Origin: Massilia rubra
Lineage (GTDB): Bacteria; Pseudomonadota; Gammaproteobacteria; Burkholderiales; Burkholderiaceae_D
Direction: 5' to 3'
NCBI RefSeq assembly: GCF_011682065.1
Contig: NZ_VUYU01000012.1
Location: 121,836 to 185,835 of the forward strand
Length of the DNA: 64,000 bases
Of the stretch, positions 16,356 through 25,191 are shown one piece after another (the first letter of the stretch is position 1; the number at the start of each line of letters is the position of its first letter). The notes below the pieces were generated by a model. The model was not told the origin of the DNA. It did not search any database and saw only the letters and a list, made by a program, of their open reading frames with translations. The position numbers and the translations under genes were made by a program.

Positions 16356-17645
16356 TCATCGTTCGGTCGAAGGCATTGCCCCATCCGCAATCGTCCCCAT
16401 CGGCGTGAGCAGCCAGGCCAGCAGCGCCGCCCCCACCAGGAACAATCCGGCGCCACCGAACAGCTGCGCCAGGGTCATGTATTGCAGCAGCCAGCCGGTC
16501 AGCGCCGCCGACAGTGGCGCCACGCCCATGAAGATGAACATGAAGATGCTCATGGCCCGCCCCAGCATGGCGCGCGGCACGCGTTGCTGCAGCCAGCTGA
16601 ACACGGCCACCTGCACGAAGCCGCCCAGCACACCGATCGCCAGCAGCAGGGCCGCCGCCTGCCAGGTCGCCGCCACCAGCCCCAGCGGAATGAGCAGCAT
16701 CCCGACCAGCACATCGACCAGCAGCACCGTGGTGCCGAAATTGCGGACCCGGAACTTGCCCAGCACGCCGCTGAGCGCCATCCCGGCCAGGCTGCCGGCC
16801 CCGTGCACGCCCATGATCACGCCCAGCGCCGAGGCGCCGTGCAGCACCGTGTTGGCCAGCACCGGCAGCGCCACCTGCATCGCGCCGCCCACGACAAACG
16901 CGCACAGGCCCCAGTACAGCATGCTGGTGCGCAGCGCCATGTCGTTCCACACCATCTTGACGCCGGCGCCAACCGCGCGCAGCACCGGTTCCGGCGCCGT
17001 TTTCGGCGCCGCATGCAGCAGGCGCACCTTGGACAAGGTCCAGGCCGACAGCAAGAAGCTGGCGCTGTCGAGCGCGAAGGCGATGCCGATGCCGTTCGCG
17101 TTAGCGGCGCCGCCGGCGCGGCTGCCGTCGCCGAACAGCGCGATCAGCATGCCGGCCAGCAGCGGACCGGCCAGCATGGTCACCTGGCGGATCCCCATCA
17201 TCACGCCGTTGGCCAGCGGCAGTTGCGCCGGCGCCACCACGTTCGGCAGCATCGAGGTGCCGGCCGGGATGCTGAAGGCCGAGGCGAAACCGATCGCCAG
17301 CGCCAGCGCGCTGATCAGCAACAATTGCATGTGGCCGGTCAAGACCATCGCTGCCAGCAAACCCAGCAAGACGGTATTCACGTACTTGCTGATCATCAGC
17401 ATCGACTTGGGCGAGTAGCGGTCGACCAGGGCGCCGCCGAGCAAGATGAAAACGGCGCGCGGCACGCTCATCAGGGCAATCACCAGGCCCATCTTGAGCG
17501 GGTCGCCGGTGCTTACCAGCACCAGCCAGGGCAGGGCGATCATGGTGAACTGGTCGCCCATGGCCGAGATGATGGCGCCGCCCATCATCCAGCGGAAATT
17601 CGGCTCGCCCAGCAGGGCCGCGCGCGCTTGTTTTTGCTCGTCCAT
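16356..17645 (-). CDS. MFS transporter
   Basis: 429 residues with ~12 hydrophobic segments. The layout resembles MFS_3/enterobactin-exporter-type permeases: GDQFTMIALPWLVL in helix 1, the loop motif GGALVDRYSPK after helix 2, and FSIPAGTSMLPNVVAPAQLPLAN (family-typical loop, residues split here only for description). It lies 4 bp after the marR gene on the same strand, so the substrate is likely a toxic compound whose efflux that regulator controls (inference). There is no clear ribosome binding site, consistent with translational coupling. Confidence 0.88.
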   Translation of the reverse strand: MDEQKQARAALLGEPNFRWMMGGAIISAMGDQFTMIALPWLVLVSTGDPLKMGLVIALMSVPRAVFILLGGALVDRYSPKSMLMISKYVNTVLLGLLAAMVLTGHMQLLLISALALAIGFASAFSIPAGTSMLPNVVAPAQLPLANGVMMGIRQVTMLAGPLLAGMLIALFGDGSRAGGAANANGIGIAFALDSASFLLSAWTLSKVRLLHAAPKTAPEPVLRAVGAGVKMVWNDMALRTSMLYWGLCAFVVGGAMQVALPVLANTVLHGASALGVIMGVHGAGSLAGMALSGVLGKFRVRNFGTTVLLVDVLVGMLLIPLGLVAATWQAAALLLAIGVLGGFVQVAVFSWLQQRVPRAMLGRAMSIFMFIFMGVAPLSAALTGWLLQYMTLAQLFGGAGLFLVGAALLAWLLTPMGTIADGAMPSTER

Positions 17646-17649
17646 GGGC

Positions 17650-18096
17650 TTAGCTGTTGCTCAGGTTGATGCCGGCGATCTGGCCCAGGATGGCCGACAT
17701 CGCTTCGAGCTGGTCCGGTGGGAAGGGACGCAGCGCTTCGCGGCTGATCAGGTCGACGACATCGCTGGCGTTGAGCGCCAGTTCCTGCCCGCTGGCGGTG
17801 ATGACGGCAAAGCCGACGCGGGCGTCGCGCGGGTCGGCTTCGCGCGTGACCAGGCCGATCTTTTCCAGCGGCAGCAGGCTGCGCGTGATGCCGGAGGCGG
17901 TCAGTCCCAGCCGCTCGGCCAGGTCGACCCGGCGCAGGCGGCCGCCCGGTGCGCGGCTCAGGTGGTTGAGGATCTGGAAGTCGGAAAAGCTGATGCCGTG
18001 GTGTCCGCCCAGGGAATTGTCGAAGCGGCGCAGCAGGGCCGCGTTGGCGCGCGCCATGCGCAGGCACAGTTCGGCGTGGGAATTGAGTTCATTCAT
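17650..18096 (-). CDS. MarR-family repressor
   Basis: 148 residues. Winged-helix fold: helix LSRAPGGRLRRVDLAERLG, recognition helix TASGITRSLLPLEKIGLV, wing READPRDARVGFAVIT. The start is fixed by AAAGGAGAT before the ATG. It probably represses itself and the downstream MFS gene: an imperfect palindrome TTGAGTACGCAA (18129-18140) lies 33-44 bp upstream of the start and recurs 844 bp away. Ligand unknown. Confidence 0.88.
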   Translation of the reverse strand: MNELNSHAELCLRMARANAALLRRFDNSLGGHHGISFSDFQILNHLSRAPGGRLRRVDLAERLGLTASGITRSLLPLEKIGLVTREADPRDARVGFAVITASGQELALNASDVVDLISREALRPFPPDQLEAMSAILGQIAGINLSNS

Positions 18097-18109
18097 TGCG
18101 ATCTCCTTT

Positions 18110-18141
18110 AGTGATGCGGTATAGATGTTTGAGTACGCAAG
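18110..18141. repeat. 32-bp direct repeat, copy 1 (marR operator region)
   Basis: Starts AGTGATGCGGTATAGATG and ends GAGTACGCAAG. Differs from copy 2 (18954-18985) at one base. Contains the palindrome TTGAGTACGCAA. Confidence 0.85.
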
Positions 18142-18177
18142 TATATATGGTTTTTCAAGGCGTGGGAGGAAATCTGC

Positions 18178-18197
18178 GCATCGCATCGCATCGCATC
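18178..18197. repeat. GCATC microrepeat
   Basis: Four exact GCATC units in the marR 5' region. Confidence 0.8.
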
Positions 18198-18452
18198 GCG
18201 TCCGGGCGACGCTGGCAATCTTGTCAACGATCCAAAAGGAAAATTTCATTTGCTCAAAGTGGCGACGAACAGTGCATGATGCTCAAGACTGACCGACGCT
18301 ACGCCCACCCAGTCGACAGCGCCGCTATGAATCGAGCAACGAATGCTGGAAATAGCGCACTGGTCGTGGATTCGGGTATGAGTTTTAGCGCGGCAAGCAA
18401 GCTGCGAGGGAAAATGCCCAGAAGATGGGATTGGCATATTACGAAGGGAAAA

Positions 18453-18860
18453 ATGATGTATTCAAGCGGGTGGGTCCGTAAAGCGAGTATAGCGCTGGCA
18501 TGTGGAATTTCATGCGCTTTTGCAAGTGGTGCGGATGCGCGAACTGCCGCTAACGTTGCGGGGAAATGTATTATGGAATCGGAACACGCCGCTGCTGTCA
18601 CCCTGTCCAAACAGGCGGATAAGCTCATTGACGACGGCAATTATGTAACTGCAATTACCTTGCTCGATCGGGGAATTGGCATCGTGGGTAACGCGTATCA
18701 CAGTCAGGATGTCATTGATGACACGGGAATGAAGCTGACGCTGTCTCACATTGAAGAACGGAAGGGGTCGCTGAGTAGCGCGGCCAATTTGCGAAGCAGA
18801 GTGCTGTCTTCAAGGCTGGAATTATATGGCCAACGTCTTGAATGCACGAAGAAAAAATAG
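18453..18860 (+). CDS. Exported hypothetical protein, TPR-like
   Basis: 135 residues, not recognised. Signal peptide ~1-27 (KASIALACGISCAFASGADA). The mature part is helical, with a TPR-like start (ADKLIDDGNYVTAITLLDRG), and carries one Cys near each end (GKCIME, LECTKK), which could form a disulfide. GAAGGGAAAA precedes two adjacent ATGs; either could start. GC is clearly lower than in surrounding genes and the gene is bracketed by the 32-bp direct repeats, suggesting an inserted or duplicated segment. Confidence 0.68.
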   Translation: MMYSSGWVRKASIALACGISCAFASGADARTAANVAGKCIMESEHAAAVTLSKQADKLIDDGNYVTAITLLDRGIGIVGNAYHSQDVIDDTGMKLTLSHIEERKGSLSSAANLRSRVLSSRLELYGQRLECTKKK

Positions 18861-18953
18861 GGCTGCCAATGTATGCTTTGGCTGCGCTTCCTGCCTGGCT
18901 TGTCCTGGGCTGCGCAGCAAGCGCCATCTCTGTATCCGGCGCACGCTCCCTGA

Positions 18954-18985
18954 AGTGATGCGGTACAGATGTTTGAGTACGCAAG
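18954..18985. repeat. 32-bp direct repeat, copy 2
   Basis: One mismatch to 18110-18141. It contains the same TTGAGTACGCAA palindrome (18973-18984), but no convincing gene starts beside it. Weak similarity continues on both sides, so it looks like a duplicated marR promoter remnant. Confidence 0.8.
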
Positions 18986-19099
18986 CATGAGTACTTGAAA
19001 AGCGCGTGGATTCATGCCCGCTCATCGTTGCAGATGGCGAACACGTAACCACGCGCGAAGGCGTGCGTCCGGCGACAGAGCGCCGGACTAGCTGCTTAC

Positions 19100-20479
19100 T
19101 TAGCGGCCACGGCCACCCGAACGATGCGGCGCCGCCGGACGCGGACCGCGCGCGCCAGCCGTACCGCCACCGCCGCCGCCGCCACCACCAGCGCTGCGTG
19201 GCTTGGCCGGAGCACGGCCACCGCCGCCGCCAACCTTGACCACTTGCCCGCCGCCGGAACGACCACCACGGCCGCCATGGCCTGGCGCGCCGCTACGCAG
19301 TTGCACAGGCTGTGCGCGTGCGGTCGGGTCCGGCTCGAAACCGGCGATGATCTGGCGCGGCAGGGTTTGCTTGATCAGCTTTTCGATATCCTTGAGCATG
19401 TCGTGCTCGTCCACGCAGACCAGCGACACGGCTTCGCCGGTGGCGCCGGCGCGGCCGGTACGGCCGATCCGGTGCACATAGTCTTCAGGAATGTTCGGCA
19501 GGTCGTAGTTGACCACGTGCGGCAATTGGTCGATATCGATACCGCGCGCGGCGATGTCGGTCGCAACCAGCACTTGCAGCGCGCCATCCTTGAATTCCGA
19601 CAGCGCCTTGGTGCGCGCCGACTGGCTCTTGTTGCCGTGGATCGCCATGGCGCCGATGCCATCGGCGCCAAGTTGCTCGACCAGCTTGTTGGCGCCGTGC
19701 TTGGTGCGGGTAAATACCAGCACCTGGGTCCATTTGTTCGACTTGATCAGGTGCGACAGCATCGGATGCTTCTTGTCGCGGTCGACCGGGTGGATCTTCT
19801 GCGAGATGACTTCGACCGTCGAATTGCGGCGCGCCACTTCGATCATGGCCGGCTTGTTCAGCAAGCCATCGGCCAGGGCCTTGATCTCTTCCGAGAAGGT
19901 GGCCGAGAACAGCAGGTTCTGGCGCTTCGGCGGCAGGGCGGCCAGCACTTTCTTGATGTCGCGGATGAAACCCATGTCGAGCATGCGGTCGGCTTCGTCC
20001 AGGATCAGGATTTCGACCTTCGACAGGTCGACCGTGCGCTGTTCCATGTGGTCGAGCAGGCGGCCTGGCGTTGCCACCAGGATGTCGACGCCGTGCTTGA
20101 GCTGCTTGATCTGCGGATTGATGCCAACGCCGCCGAAGATCACGGCCGAGTTCAAATTGGTGTACTTGCCGTACACGCGTACGCTTTCCTCGACCTGGGC
20201 CGCCAGTTCGCGGGTCGGGGTCAGGATCAGCGCGCGCACCGAGCGCGGCGAGGTTTTGCTGCCCTGGGCCGCGCCGACCGCATCGGTCGAGAGGCGGTTC
20301 AGGATCGGCAGGGTAAAACCGGCGGTCTTGCCGGTGCCGGTCTGTGCGCCCGCCAGCAGGTCGCCGCCGTTCAGCACGGCGGGGATCGCCTGGGTCTGGA
20401 TCGGGGTCGGGACGGTGTAACCGTGTTCGGTTACGGCACGAACGATAGCATCGGACAGGCCGAGTTTAGAAAATGACAT
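19100..20479 (-). CDS. rhlE: DEAD-box ATP-dependent RNA helicase
   Basis: 459 residues. Q motif (PTPIQTQAI), Walker [21 protein letters not shown] box [15 protein letters not shown], and the helicase C domain with [11 protein letters not shown] and [10 protein letters not shown]. The C-terminal ~95 residues are a basic Gly/Arg-rich tail ([10 protein letters not shown], long Gly runs), as in RhlE-type proteins; the Gly runs are where length variation is most likely. RhlE acts in ribosome maturation and RNA decay. The start is placed at [10 protein letters not shown]; the upstream in-frame extension has no similarity. Confidence 0.93.
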   Translation of the reverse strand: MSFSKLGLSDAIVRAVTEHGYTVPTPIQTQAIPAVLNGGDLLAGAQTGTGKTAGFTLPILNRLSTDAVGAAQGSKTSPRSVRALILTPTRELAAQVEESVRVYGKYTNLNSAVIFGGVGINPQIKQLKHGVDILVATPGRLLDHMEQRTVDLSKVEILILDEADRMLDMGFIRDIKKVLAALPPKRQNLLFSATFSEEIKALADGLLNKPAMIEVARRNSTVEVISQKIHPVDRDKKHPMLSHLIKSNKWTQVLVFTRTKHGANKLVEQLGADGIGAMAIHGNKSQSARTKALSEFKDGALQVLVATDIAARGIDIDQLPHVVNYDLPNIPEDYVHRIGRTGRAGATGEAVSLVCVDEHDMLKDIEKLIKQTLPRQIIAGFEPDPTARAQPVQLRSGAPGHGGRGGRSGGGQVVKVGGGGGRAPAKPRSAGGGGGGGGGTAGARGPRPAAPHRSGGRGR

Positions 20480-20724
20480 GATAACTTTATGGTGGAGATC
20501 GGCCCGTCGCTCATGCAATAAGCGCCAGTCGCAGGCAATCAATATTAGAAAATCGTGGTGGCAAAGGCACTGGAAACGGTGCCACCCGACATTGCGGCAT
20601 ACACAGCGATGCTAAATTTAACAGAAATCAGTTTCGCTGTGGAAATTTCACGTGCGGCTTGTGAAGCCTGGCGGAGGGAAAGCGGAGGCCTTACACGGCC
20701 TCCGGTACAGCGTCACGGCGTATT

Positions 20725-21513
20725 TTACGCGAAAGGCGCGAGCAGCGTGACCATCTGGCCAAACACCTTCGGGCTGGCGGCGATGATATCGCCCTTGTGC
20801 AGGTAGTCGGACTCGCCGTTGAACTCGCCGACGATGCCGCCCGCTTCCGTCACCAGCAGCGAGCCGGCGGCGATATCCCAGGCTTTGAGGCCCTTTTCGT
20901 AGAAGCCGTCGCTGCGGCCGGCGGCCACGTTGGCCAGTTCCAGCGCGGCCGAGCCGGCGCTGCGCACGGCCTGGCAACGTTCGGCGACGACGCCGTACAT
21001 TTTCATGTATTCAGCCAGCGCGCGCGGGCCGGCGGCGTGGCCGGAGCACAGCAGGGTGTTGGCCAGGCGGTCGTGTTTGGTGACGCGGATACGCTTGTCG
21101 TTCAGGTAGGCGCCGGCGCCTTTGCTGGCGGTGTACAGGTCGTTACGCACCGGATCGTAGATCACGGCCTGCGTGACGATGCCGCGCTGGGTCAGCGCGA
21201 TCGAGACGCAATAGTTGGGATAGCCGTGCATGAAATTGGTGGTGCCATCGATCGGGTCGATGATCCAGGCGAATTCACTCTCGTCGTTCAGGTTGGCGGA
21301 TGCACCCGATTCCTCGGCCAGGATCGCATGGTCGGGATAGGCTTTGAGCAAGGTCTCGATGATCGCCTGTTCGGCCGCCTGGTCGACATCGGTGACGAAA
21401 TCGTTGTGTTGTTTTTCAGTAACACTGATCCGGTCGACGTCGAAGGACGCGCGCTGGATCACGGTGGCGGCGCGGCGAGCTGCCTTGATCGCCGTATTGA
21501 GCATTGGGTGCAT
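20725..21513 (-). CDS. suhB: Inositol-1-monophosphatase family protein
   Basis: 262 residues (E. coli SuhB 267). Metal-site motifs: EESG at ~67, [14 protein letters not shown] (family signature), and [15 protein letters not shown]. It dephosphorylates inositol-1-phosphate; SuhB also acts in rRNA antitermination. The divergent trmJ neighbour is the usual betaproteobacterial arrangement. Confidence 0.94.
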   Translation of the reverse strand: MHPMLNTAIKAARRAATVIQRASFDVDRISVTEKQHNDFVTDVDQAAEQAIIETLLKAYPDHAILAEESGASANLNDESEFAWIIDPIDGTTNFMHGYPNYCVSIALTQRGIVTQAVIYDPVRNDLYTASKGAGAYLNDKRIRVTKHDRLANTLLCSGHAAGPRALAEYMKMYGVVAERCQAVRSAGSAALELANVAAGRSDGFYEKGLKAWDIAAGSLLVTEAGGIVGEFNGESDYLHKGDIIAASPKVFGQMVTLLAPFA

Positions 21514-21682
21514 GTGGAGCTTCCGTTAAAAGAACGCTAACGCCCACGGCGCCCCCTTGGGCGCAGCGTACGGTAGAGAACAAGAATGAATTAAAGAGCG
21601 GTGCGGCGGCGAACTGGTTAAAATCGCGGGCTGGTCAGCCCTGTTTTTAATCATCCGCCACTGCGCGATAGCGCTATTTTAA

Positions 21683-22438
21683 ATGAACACGCCCGAAATC
21701 AACACGTCTGTTTTCAAACGCCTGCGATTTGTCCTGGTCGAGACCAGCCGCGCCGGCAATATCGGCGCGGTCGCGCGCGCCATCAAAACCATGGGATTTT
21801 CCGACCTGGTGCTGGTCAACCCGCGCTTCCCCGATGCCTTGCAAGACCCGGAAGCGGTGGCGTTCGCCAGCGGCGCCCAGGATGTGCTGCAAGGCGCGCG
21901 CATCGTCGGCAGCATCGGCGAGGCCCTGGAAGGGTGCAATTTCGCCGCGGCGGTGTCGGCCCGCCTGCGCGAATTCTCGCCGCCGGTGCTCACTCCGCGC
22001 GCGTTCGCCGGCCATGTGGCGGGGCAGGGCGACTTGTCGGCCGCGCTCATTTTCGGCAACGAGCGCTTTGGTTTGCCGAACCAGATCGTCGAGCAGTGCA
22101 ATGTGCTGATCAATATCCCCGCCAATCCCGATTATTCCTCGCTCAACCTGGCGCAGGCGGCCCAGGTGCTGGCCTACGAATGCCGGGTGGCCGGCGACAC
22201 CGATGCGCCGGCGCCGAGCGCGATCGGCTTTCATGGCGACTCCGCCAGCCTGGACCAGGTCGAGGGCATGTATGCGCACCTGGAACAGGCGCTGGTGGCG
22301 ATCGATTTTCTCGACGCCGACAATCCCAAGAAACTCATGCCGCGCTTAAAGCGCCTGTTTGCGCGCACCCAGCTCGAGACCGAGGAAGTCAACATCCTGC
22401 GCGGCATCGCGCGTCACATCCTCAAGGCGCGCCCTTGA
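21683..22438 (+). CDS. trmJ: tRNA (cytidine/uridine-2'-O-)-methyltransferase
   Basis: 251 residues. SPOUT knot features: FVLVETSRAGNIGAVARA at the start, MGFSDLVLVNPRFPD, IFGNERFGLPN and INIPANPDYSSLNLAQAAQVLAYE (listed in order, catalytic knot at ~100-150). TrmJ methylates the 2'-O of tRNA position 32. The last ~70 residues are the helical tail usual for TrmJ. There is no obvious ribosome binding site before the ATG. Confidence 0.92.
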   Translation: MNTPEINTSVFKRLRFVLVETSRAGNIGAVARAIKTMGFSDLVLVNPRFPDALQDPEAVAFASGAQDVLQGARIVGSIGEALEGCNFAAAVSARLREFSPPVLTPRAFAGHVAGQGDLSAALIFGNERFGLPNQIVEQCNVLINIPANPDYSSLNLAQAAQVLAYECRVAGDTDAPAPSAIGFHGDSASLDQVEGMYAHLEQALVAIDFLDADNPKKLMPRLKRLFARTQLETEEVNILRGIARHILKARP

Positions 22439-22571
22439 TTGAAGCGCAAGCGTCCATCGATCACCTTGTTGCAGTCCGGCGCAGAACATGCGTACTATTA
22501 CCGGGCCGAATCAGGCGGTCGAGGCCGCCGGAGAGGCGATAGCGCTGCCGGCGATAACATCAATGCATCCA

Positions 22572-22600
22572 TTGCAAAATTGATATTAAGTTTTTGGTAT
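22572..22600 (+). promoter_or_regulatory. Candidate sigma-70 promoter
   Basis: TTGCAA, 17-bp spacer, TGGTAT, about 60 bp upstream of the membrane protein gene in an AT-rich patch. Both hexamers match the consensus at four of six bases. Confidence 0.35.
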
Positions 22601-22658
22601 CATTGAGCGTTTTGTCCCCGCCAAACACCAGCCGCCATTCACCAGTCCAGAGGGATCC

Positions 22659-23378
22659 ATGCATTCCAAACCCGGTTTCATCATTTGGTCCAGCACGATT
22701 ATCTGCGTTGCGCTTGCCATTGCAGCGCTGTCGAACACGCTGGCGCAGACCAGCGAAGCGGCGCGTGGCCAGTCCCTCGGTATCCTCTTGGTATGCTTCT
22801 TGGCAGCCGGGACGTCGGTATGGCGCCTGATCCGGCTCTACCGCACCGCCAATGAAGTGGCCGATATCACCAAGGTGCCGTTCGGCGTGCCGCTGCGCCC
22901 GTCCCGCAGCAAGGCCATGACCGTGGCGATCGGCATGCTGGCAATCGGCGCCATGCCCCTGATCACGATGACAACGCTCACGCCGATCATTCGGGGCGGC
23001 GCGTGGTTGCTGGTGGCCGGTGGCGTGGGAATGCTGGCGGCGGTGCTGGCGCGCCTCCTGCCGGTCGGGCAGATCACTTTGCGCGCCGACGGTTTGGCGT
23101 TGGCAGGCCGTGGCTTGCCGATCGTTTTGCCGTGGGAGCGCATCAGCGCGGTGGAAGGCGGGGAGTACGGCGGCAATCCGGCGATCTTCCTGTGGCTGGA
23201 CTCGCCCGAGACAATCGCCGTGCCGCCCGGCAAACACAAGGCCTTCATGCGCCAGGTCGCGTTTTGCCGCAACTTAATGGACGCCGATTATTACCACCCC
23301 ACCATCAGCTACGGGGTCGGACTGGCCTCGCTGGTGGCGGCGATCGACCACCACCGGCGCAAAGCCAGTGGAGGATGA
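22659..23378 (+). CDS. Integral membrane protein, unknown function
   Basis: 239 residues. Hydrophobic segments at ~8-30, ~42-60, ~90-108 and ~114-135, then a soluble C-terminal half with beta-rich sequence (ITLRADGLALAGRGLPIVLPW) resembling PH-like domains of small bacterial membrane proteins. Not recognised as a named family. An AT-rich patch with a candidate promoter lies upstream. No operon partner. Confidence 0.78.
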   Translation: MHSKPGFIIWSSTIICVALAIAALSNTLAQTSEAARGQSLGILLVCFLAAGTSVWRLIRLYRTANEVADITKVPFGVPLRPSRSKAMTVAIGMLAIGAMPLITMTTLTPIIRGGAWLLVAGGVGMLAAVLARLLPVGQITLRADGLALAGRGLPIVLPWERISAVEGGEYGGNPAIFLWLDSPETIAVPPGKHKAFMRQVAFCRNLMDADYYHPTISYGVGLASLVAAIDHHRRKASGG

Positions 23379-23665
23379 TGCAAACGTGCTCGGCGCACAA
23401 AAGTGCTTATGCAGGCAGTGCTGACTGCGCTGAGCGCGTCCTTTGGCCCCAGGCGCTGGCTCGTATGCCGCTGCATGTGGCAGCGCCGCTCGTCAAGGCT
23501 GAGGTGACTGGTGCAGCGCGGTCTGTTGTCCGAGGCGCGCGGCCAGCAATGAACCGCCAGCGCGGGGGCGCGGACGCAACACTTGGTAAGGTTAAGGAAA
23601 AAATAATTCCCCTGGGTAAAAGTTAATGTTGTAAAATCGGCAATTGCGAACCAGCCGAGCTTTCC

Positions 23666-25078
23666 ATGTCCGACCAATCCAGCGCAAGCCACTTTTCCGT
23701 CCTCCAGCAGATCGGCCTGATCACGCGCAACCAGGTCCAGCGCGCGCTGGCCCATCCCCAGGCGGGCGAGCTGGCCGACTATCCGCAGCTGGCCGACCAT
23801 CTGGTGTGGCTGGTCCTGCGCGACATTCTCGAAGAAGACGATCTCGAGCAAAAATACCAGCGCTTCCTGAGCACCTACAGCGGCGAGGACCGCGAACAGC
23901 ACCGGCGCGCGATCGACATCGCCTTGCTGAAGATTCATGGCGTGCGCGAAGGCTTGAACCGCGACTGGTTCGACACCCTGGTCGCCGAGAGCATCATCAC
24001 CGACGAGGAGCGCACGCGTGCCCTCGAGGCGCTGCCGGGCGACGAGATGCTGGCCTCGGCGGCGGCGGCCTTCGTCTGGATGGTGTATGCCCAGGTGATC
24101 ACCCACGAACGGCTCGACGAGATCCGCGCGGTCACCGGCGGCAGCGCCGGACGCGCCGCCATCCTGGCAGAAGTGCAAGAGATGTTCGGCAAGATTTCTT
24201 CCGCAGCGCGCAGCACCGTCATCCGAGGCATTTTTCCCGGCCCCTTGTGGCTGTGGATCGGCGCCGCGCTGGCCTTCGTCGGCTACATTGTGTGGTCGCT
24301 GGTGCGGCCGGACCCGATCCCGGAGTGCACCGACCGCGAGGTCACCTCCACCGTCGCGTCGATCATGTTCCGCCTGAACGTGGACGAAGGCGTCAACGCT
24401 TACCTGCGCCCCGGCGGCGAGCGCGCGCCGCGCGCCTCGGTCGACGGCATCCGCGAAGTCGGTTTCGACGAGGTCGGCCGGGTGCGCGGCTGCATCGGCA
24501 CCTTGACCATGGGCCCGATCGAACGGCCGTACGCCTTTACGGTGGCGCGCGGCAAGGAAGGCGGCTACAGCGTCACCGGCGCCGATCCTGACATCGTGCA
24601 AGCGCGCTTCGGCAAGGGCGCTGGCCCCGCCAGCGCCGACAGCAAGGGCGCGCCGGTCGGGCGCGCCAATATCGACAAGGCGTTTCGCGCCGCGGCCGAC
24701 AAGTTCAAGGCGGATGCCGGCGACGAGCGCCTGGCAAAGATGATGGAGAGCGTGGCCGGCACGCCGCGCCTCGGCGCTCGCACCAGCCAGGGCGCGCCGG
24801 AGCGCACGCGCGACATTCCCGAGATCGAGCCGCTGGCGCCATGCCGCGAAATCACGCCAGGCGGCACCTACAGTTGCCGCCTGCTGGTCGAGCGCAAGGA
24901 TCCCATGCTGGCGCTGTTCGGCGGCGCATCGGCGAGCGTGTTCGAGGCCGATTTCAGCTTCGTGCGCCAGGGGGACGGCTGGGCCATGGCCGACAGTTTC
25001 ACCCAGGAGTACCAGGGCGCCATCGACGCGGCGCGCAAGAAAGCGCTCGCCGCCGCGCGGGCAGATGCGCCCAAATGA
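23666..25078 (+). CDS. Single-pass membrane protein, paralogue A of a tandem pair
   Basis: 470 residues, not recognised. The N-terminal ~190 residues are helical and cytoplasmic by charge; one membrane segment lies at ~191-213 (PGPLWLWIGAALAFVGYIVW). A ~255-residue extracytoplasmic part follows, with conserved elements GIREVGF, VRGCIGTL, YAFTVAR and ADPDIVQARFG, then PCREI, YSCRLLVER and a closing FTQEYQGAI. Four Cys in the outer part may form disulfides. The next gene encodes a diverged copy with the same plan, so the pair arose by duplication. A two-sided architecture suggests signal transfer or anchoring; no function can be assigned. Confidence 0.82.
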   Translation: MSDQSSASHFSVLQQIGLITRNQVQRALAHPQAGELADYPQLADHLVWLVLRDILEEDDLEQKYQRFLSTYSGEDREQHRRAIDIALLKIHGVREGLNRDWFDTLVAESIITDEERTRALEALPGDEMLASAAAAFVWMVYAQVITHERLDEIRAVTGGSAGRAAILAEVQEMFGKISSAARSTVIRGIFPGPLWLWIGAALAFVGYIVWSLVRPDPIPECTDREVTSTVASIMFRLNVDEGVNAYLRPGGERAPRASVDGIREVGFDEVGRVRGCIGTLTMGPIERPYAFTVARGKEGGYSVTGADPDIVQARFGKGAGPASADSKGAPVGRANIDKAFRAAADKFKADAGDERLAKMMESVAGTPRLGARTSQGAPERTRDIPEIEPLAPCREITPGGTYSCRLLVERKDPMLALFGGASASVFEADFSFVRQGDGWAMADSFTQEYQGAIDAARKKALAAARADAPK

Positions 25079-25147
25079 TATGCGCCATGTCATGGGCGTG
25101 AGCTCCTGATTCCAGTCCGGCCCGGTTCCCGCATGACAGGCGCCGGG

Positions 25148-25190
25148 CCTTCTTCGCCTTCTTCGCCTCCTTCGTCTTCTTCCCGCTCCC
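25148..25190 (+). repeat. Pyrimidine tract with repeated CTTCTTCGC units
   Basis: Almost purine-free stretch directly before paralogue B's ATG, occupying the place of a ribosome binding site. Two CTTCTTCGC units and one imperfect copy are visible. Confidence 0.6.
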
Positions 25191-25191
25191 G

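Larger units (their letters stand above)
18097..18452. other. Intergenic region between marR and hypothetical gene
   Basis: 356 bp without a gene. It holds the marR promoter area, the first copy of a 32-bp direct repeat, a four-copy GCATC microrepeat (18178-18197) and AT-rich sequence leading to the next gene. Short in-frame stretches here look non-coding. Confidence 0.6.

Noticed and set aside
18746..19015. Minus-strand frame whose start repeats residues encoded by the marR leader
   Set aside because: The similarity comes from the 32-bp direct repeat; the rest is antisense to the exported TPR-like gene.
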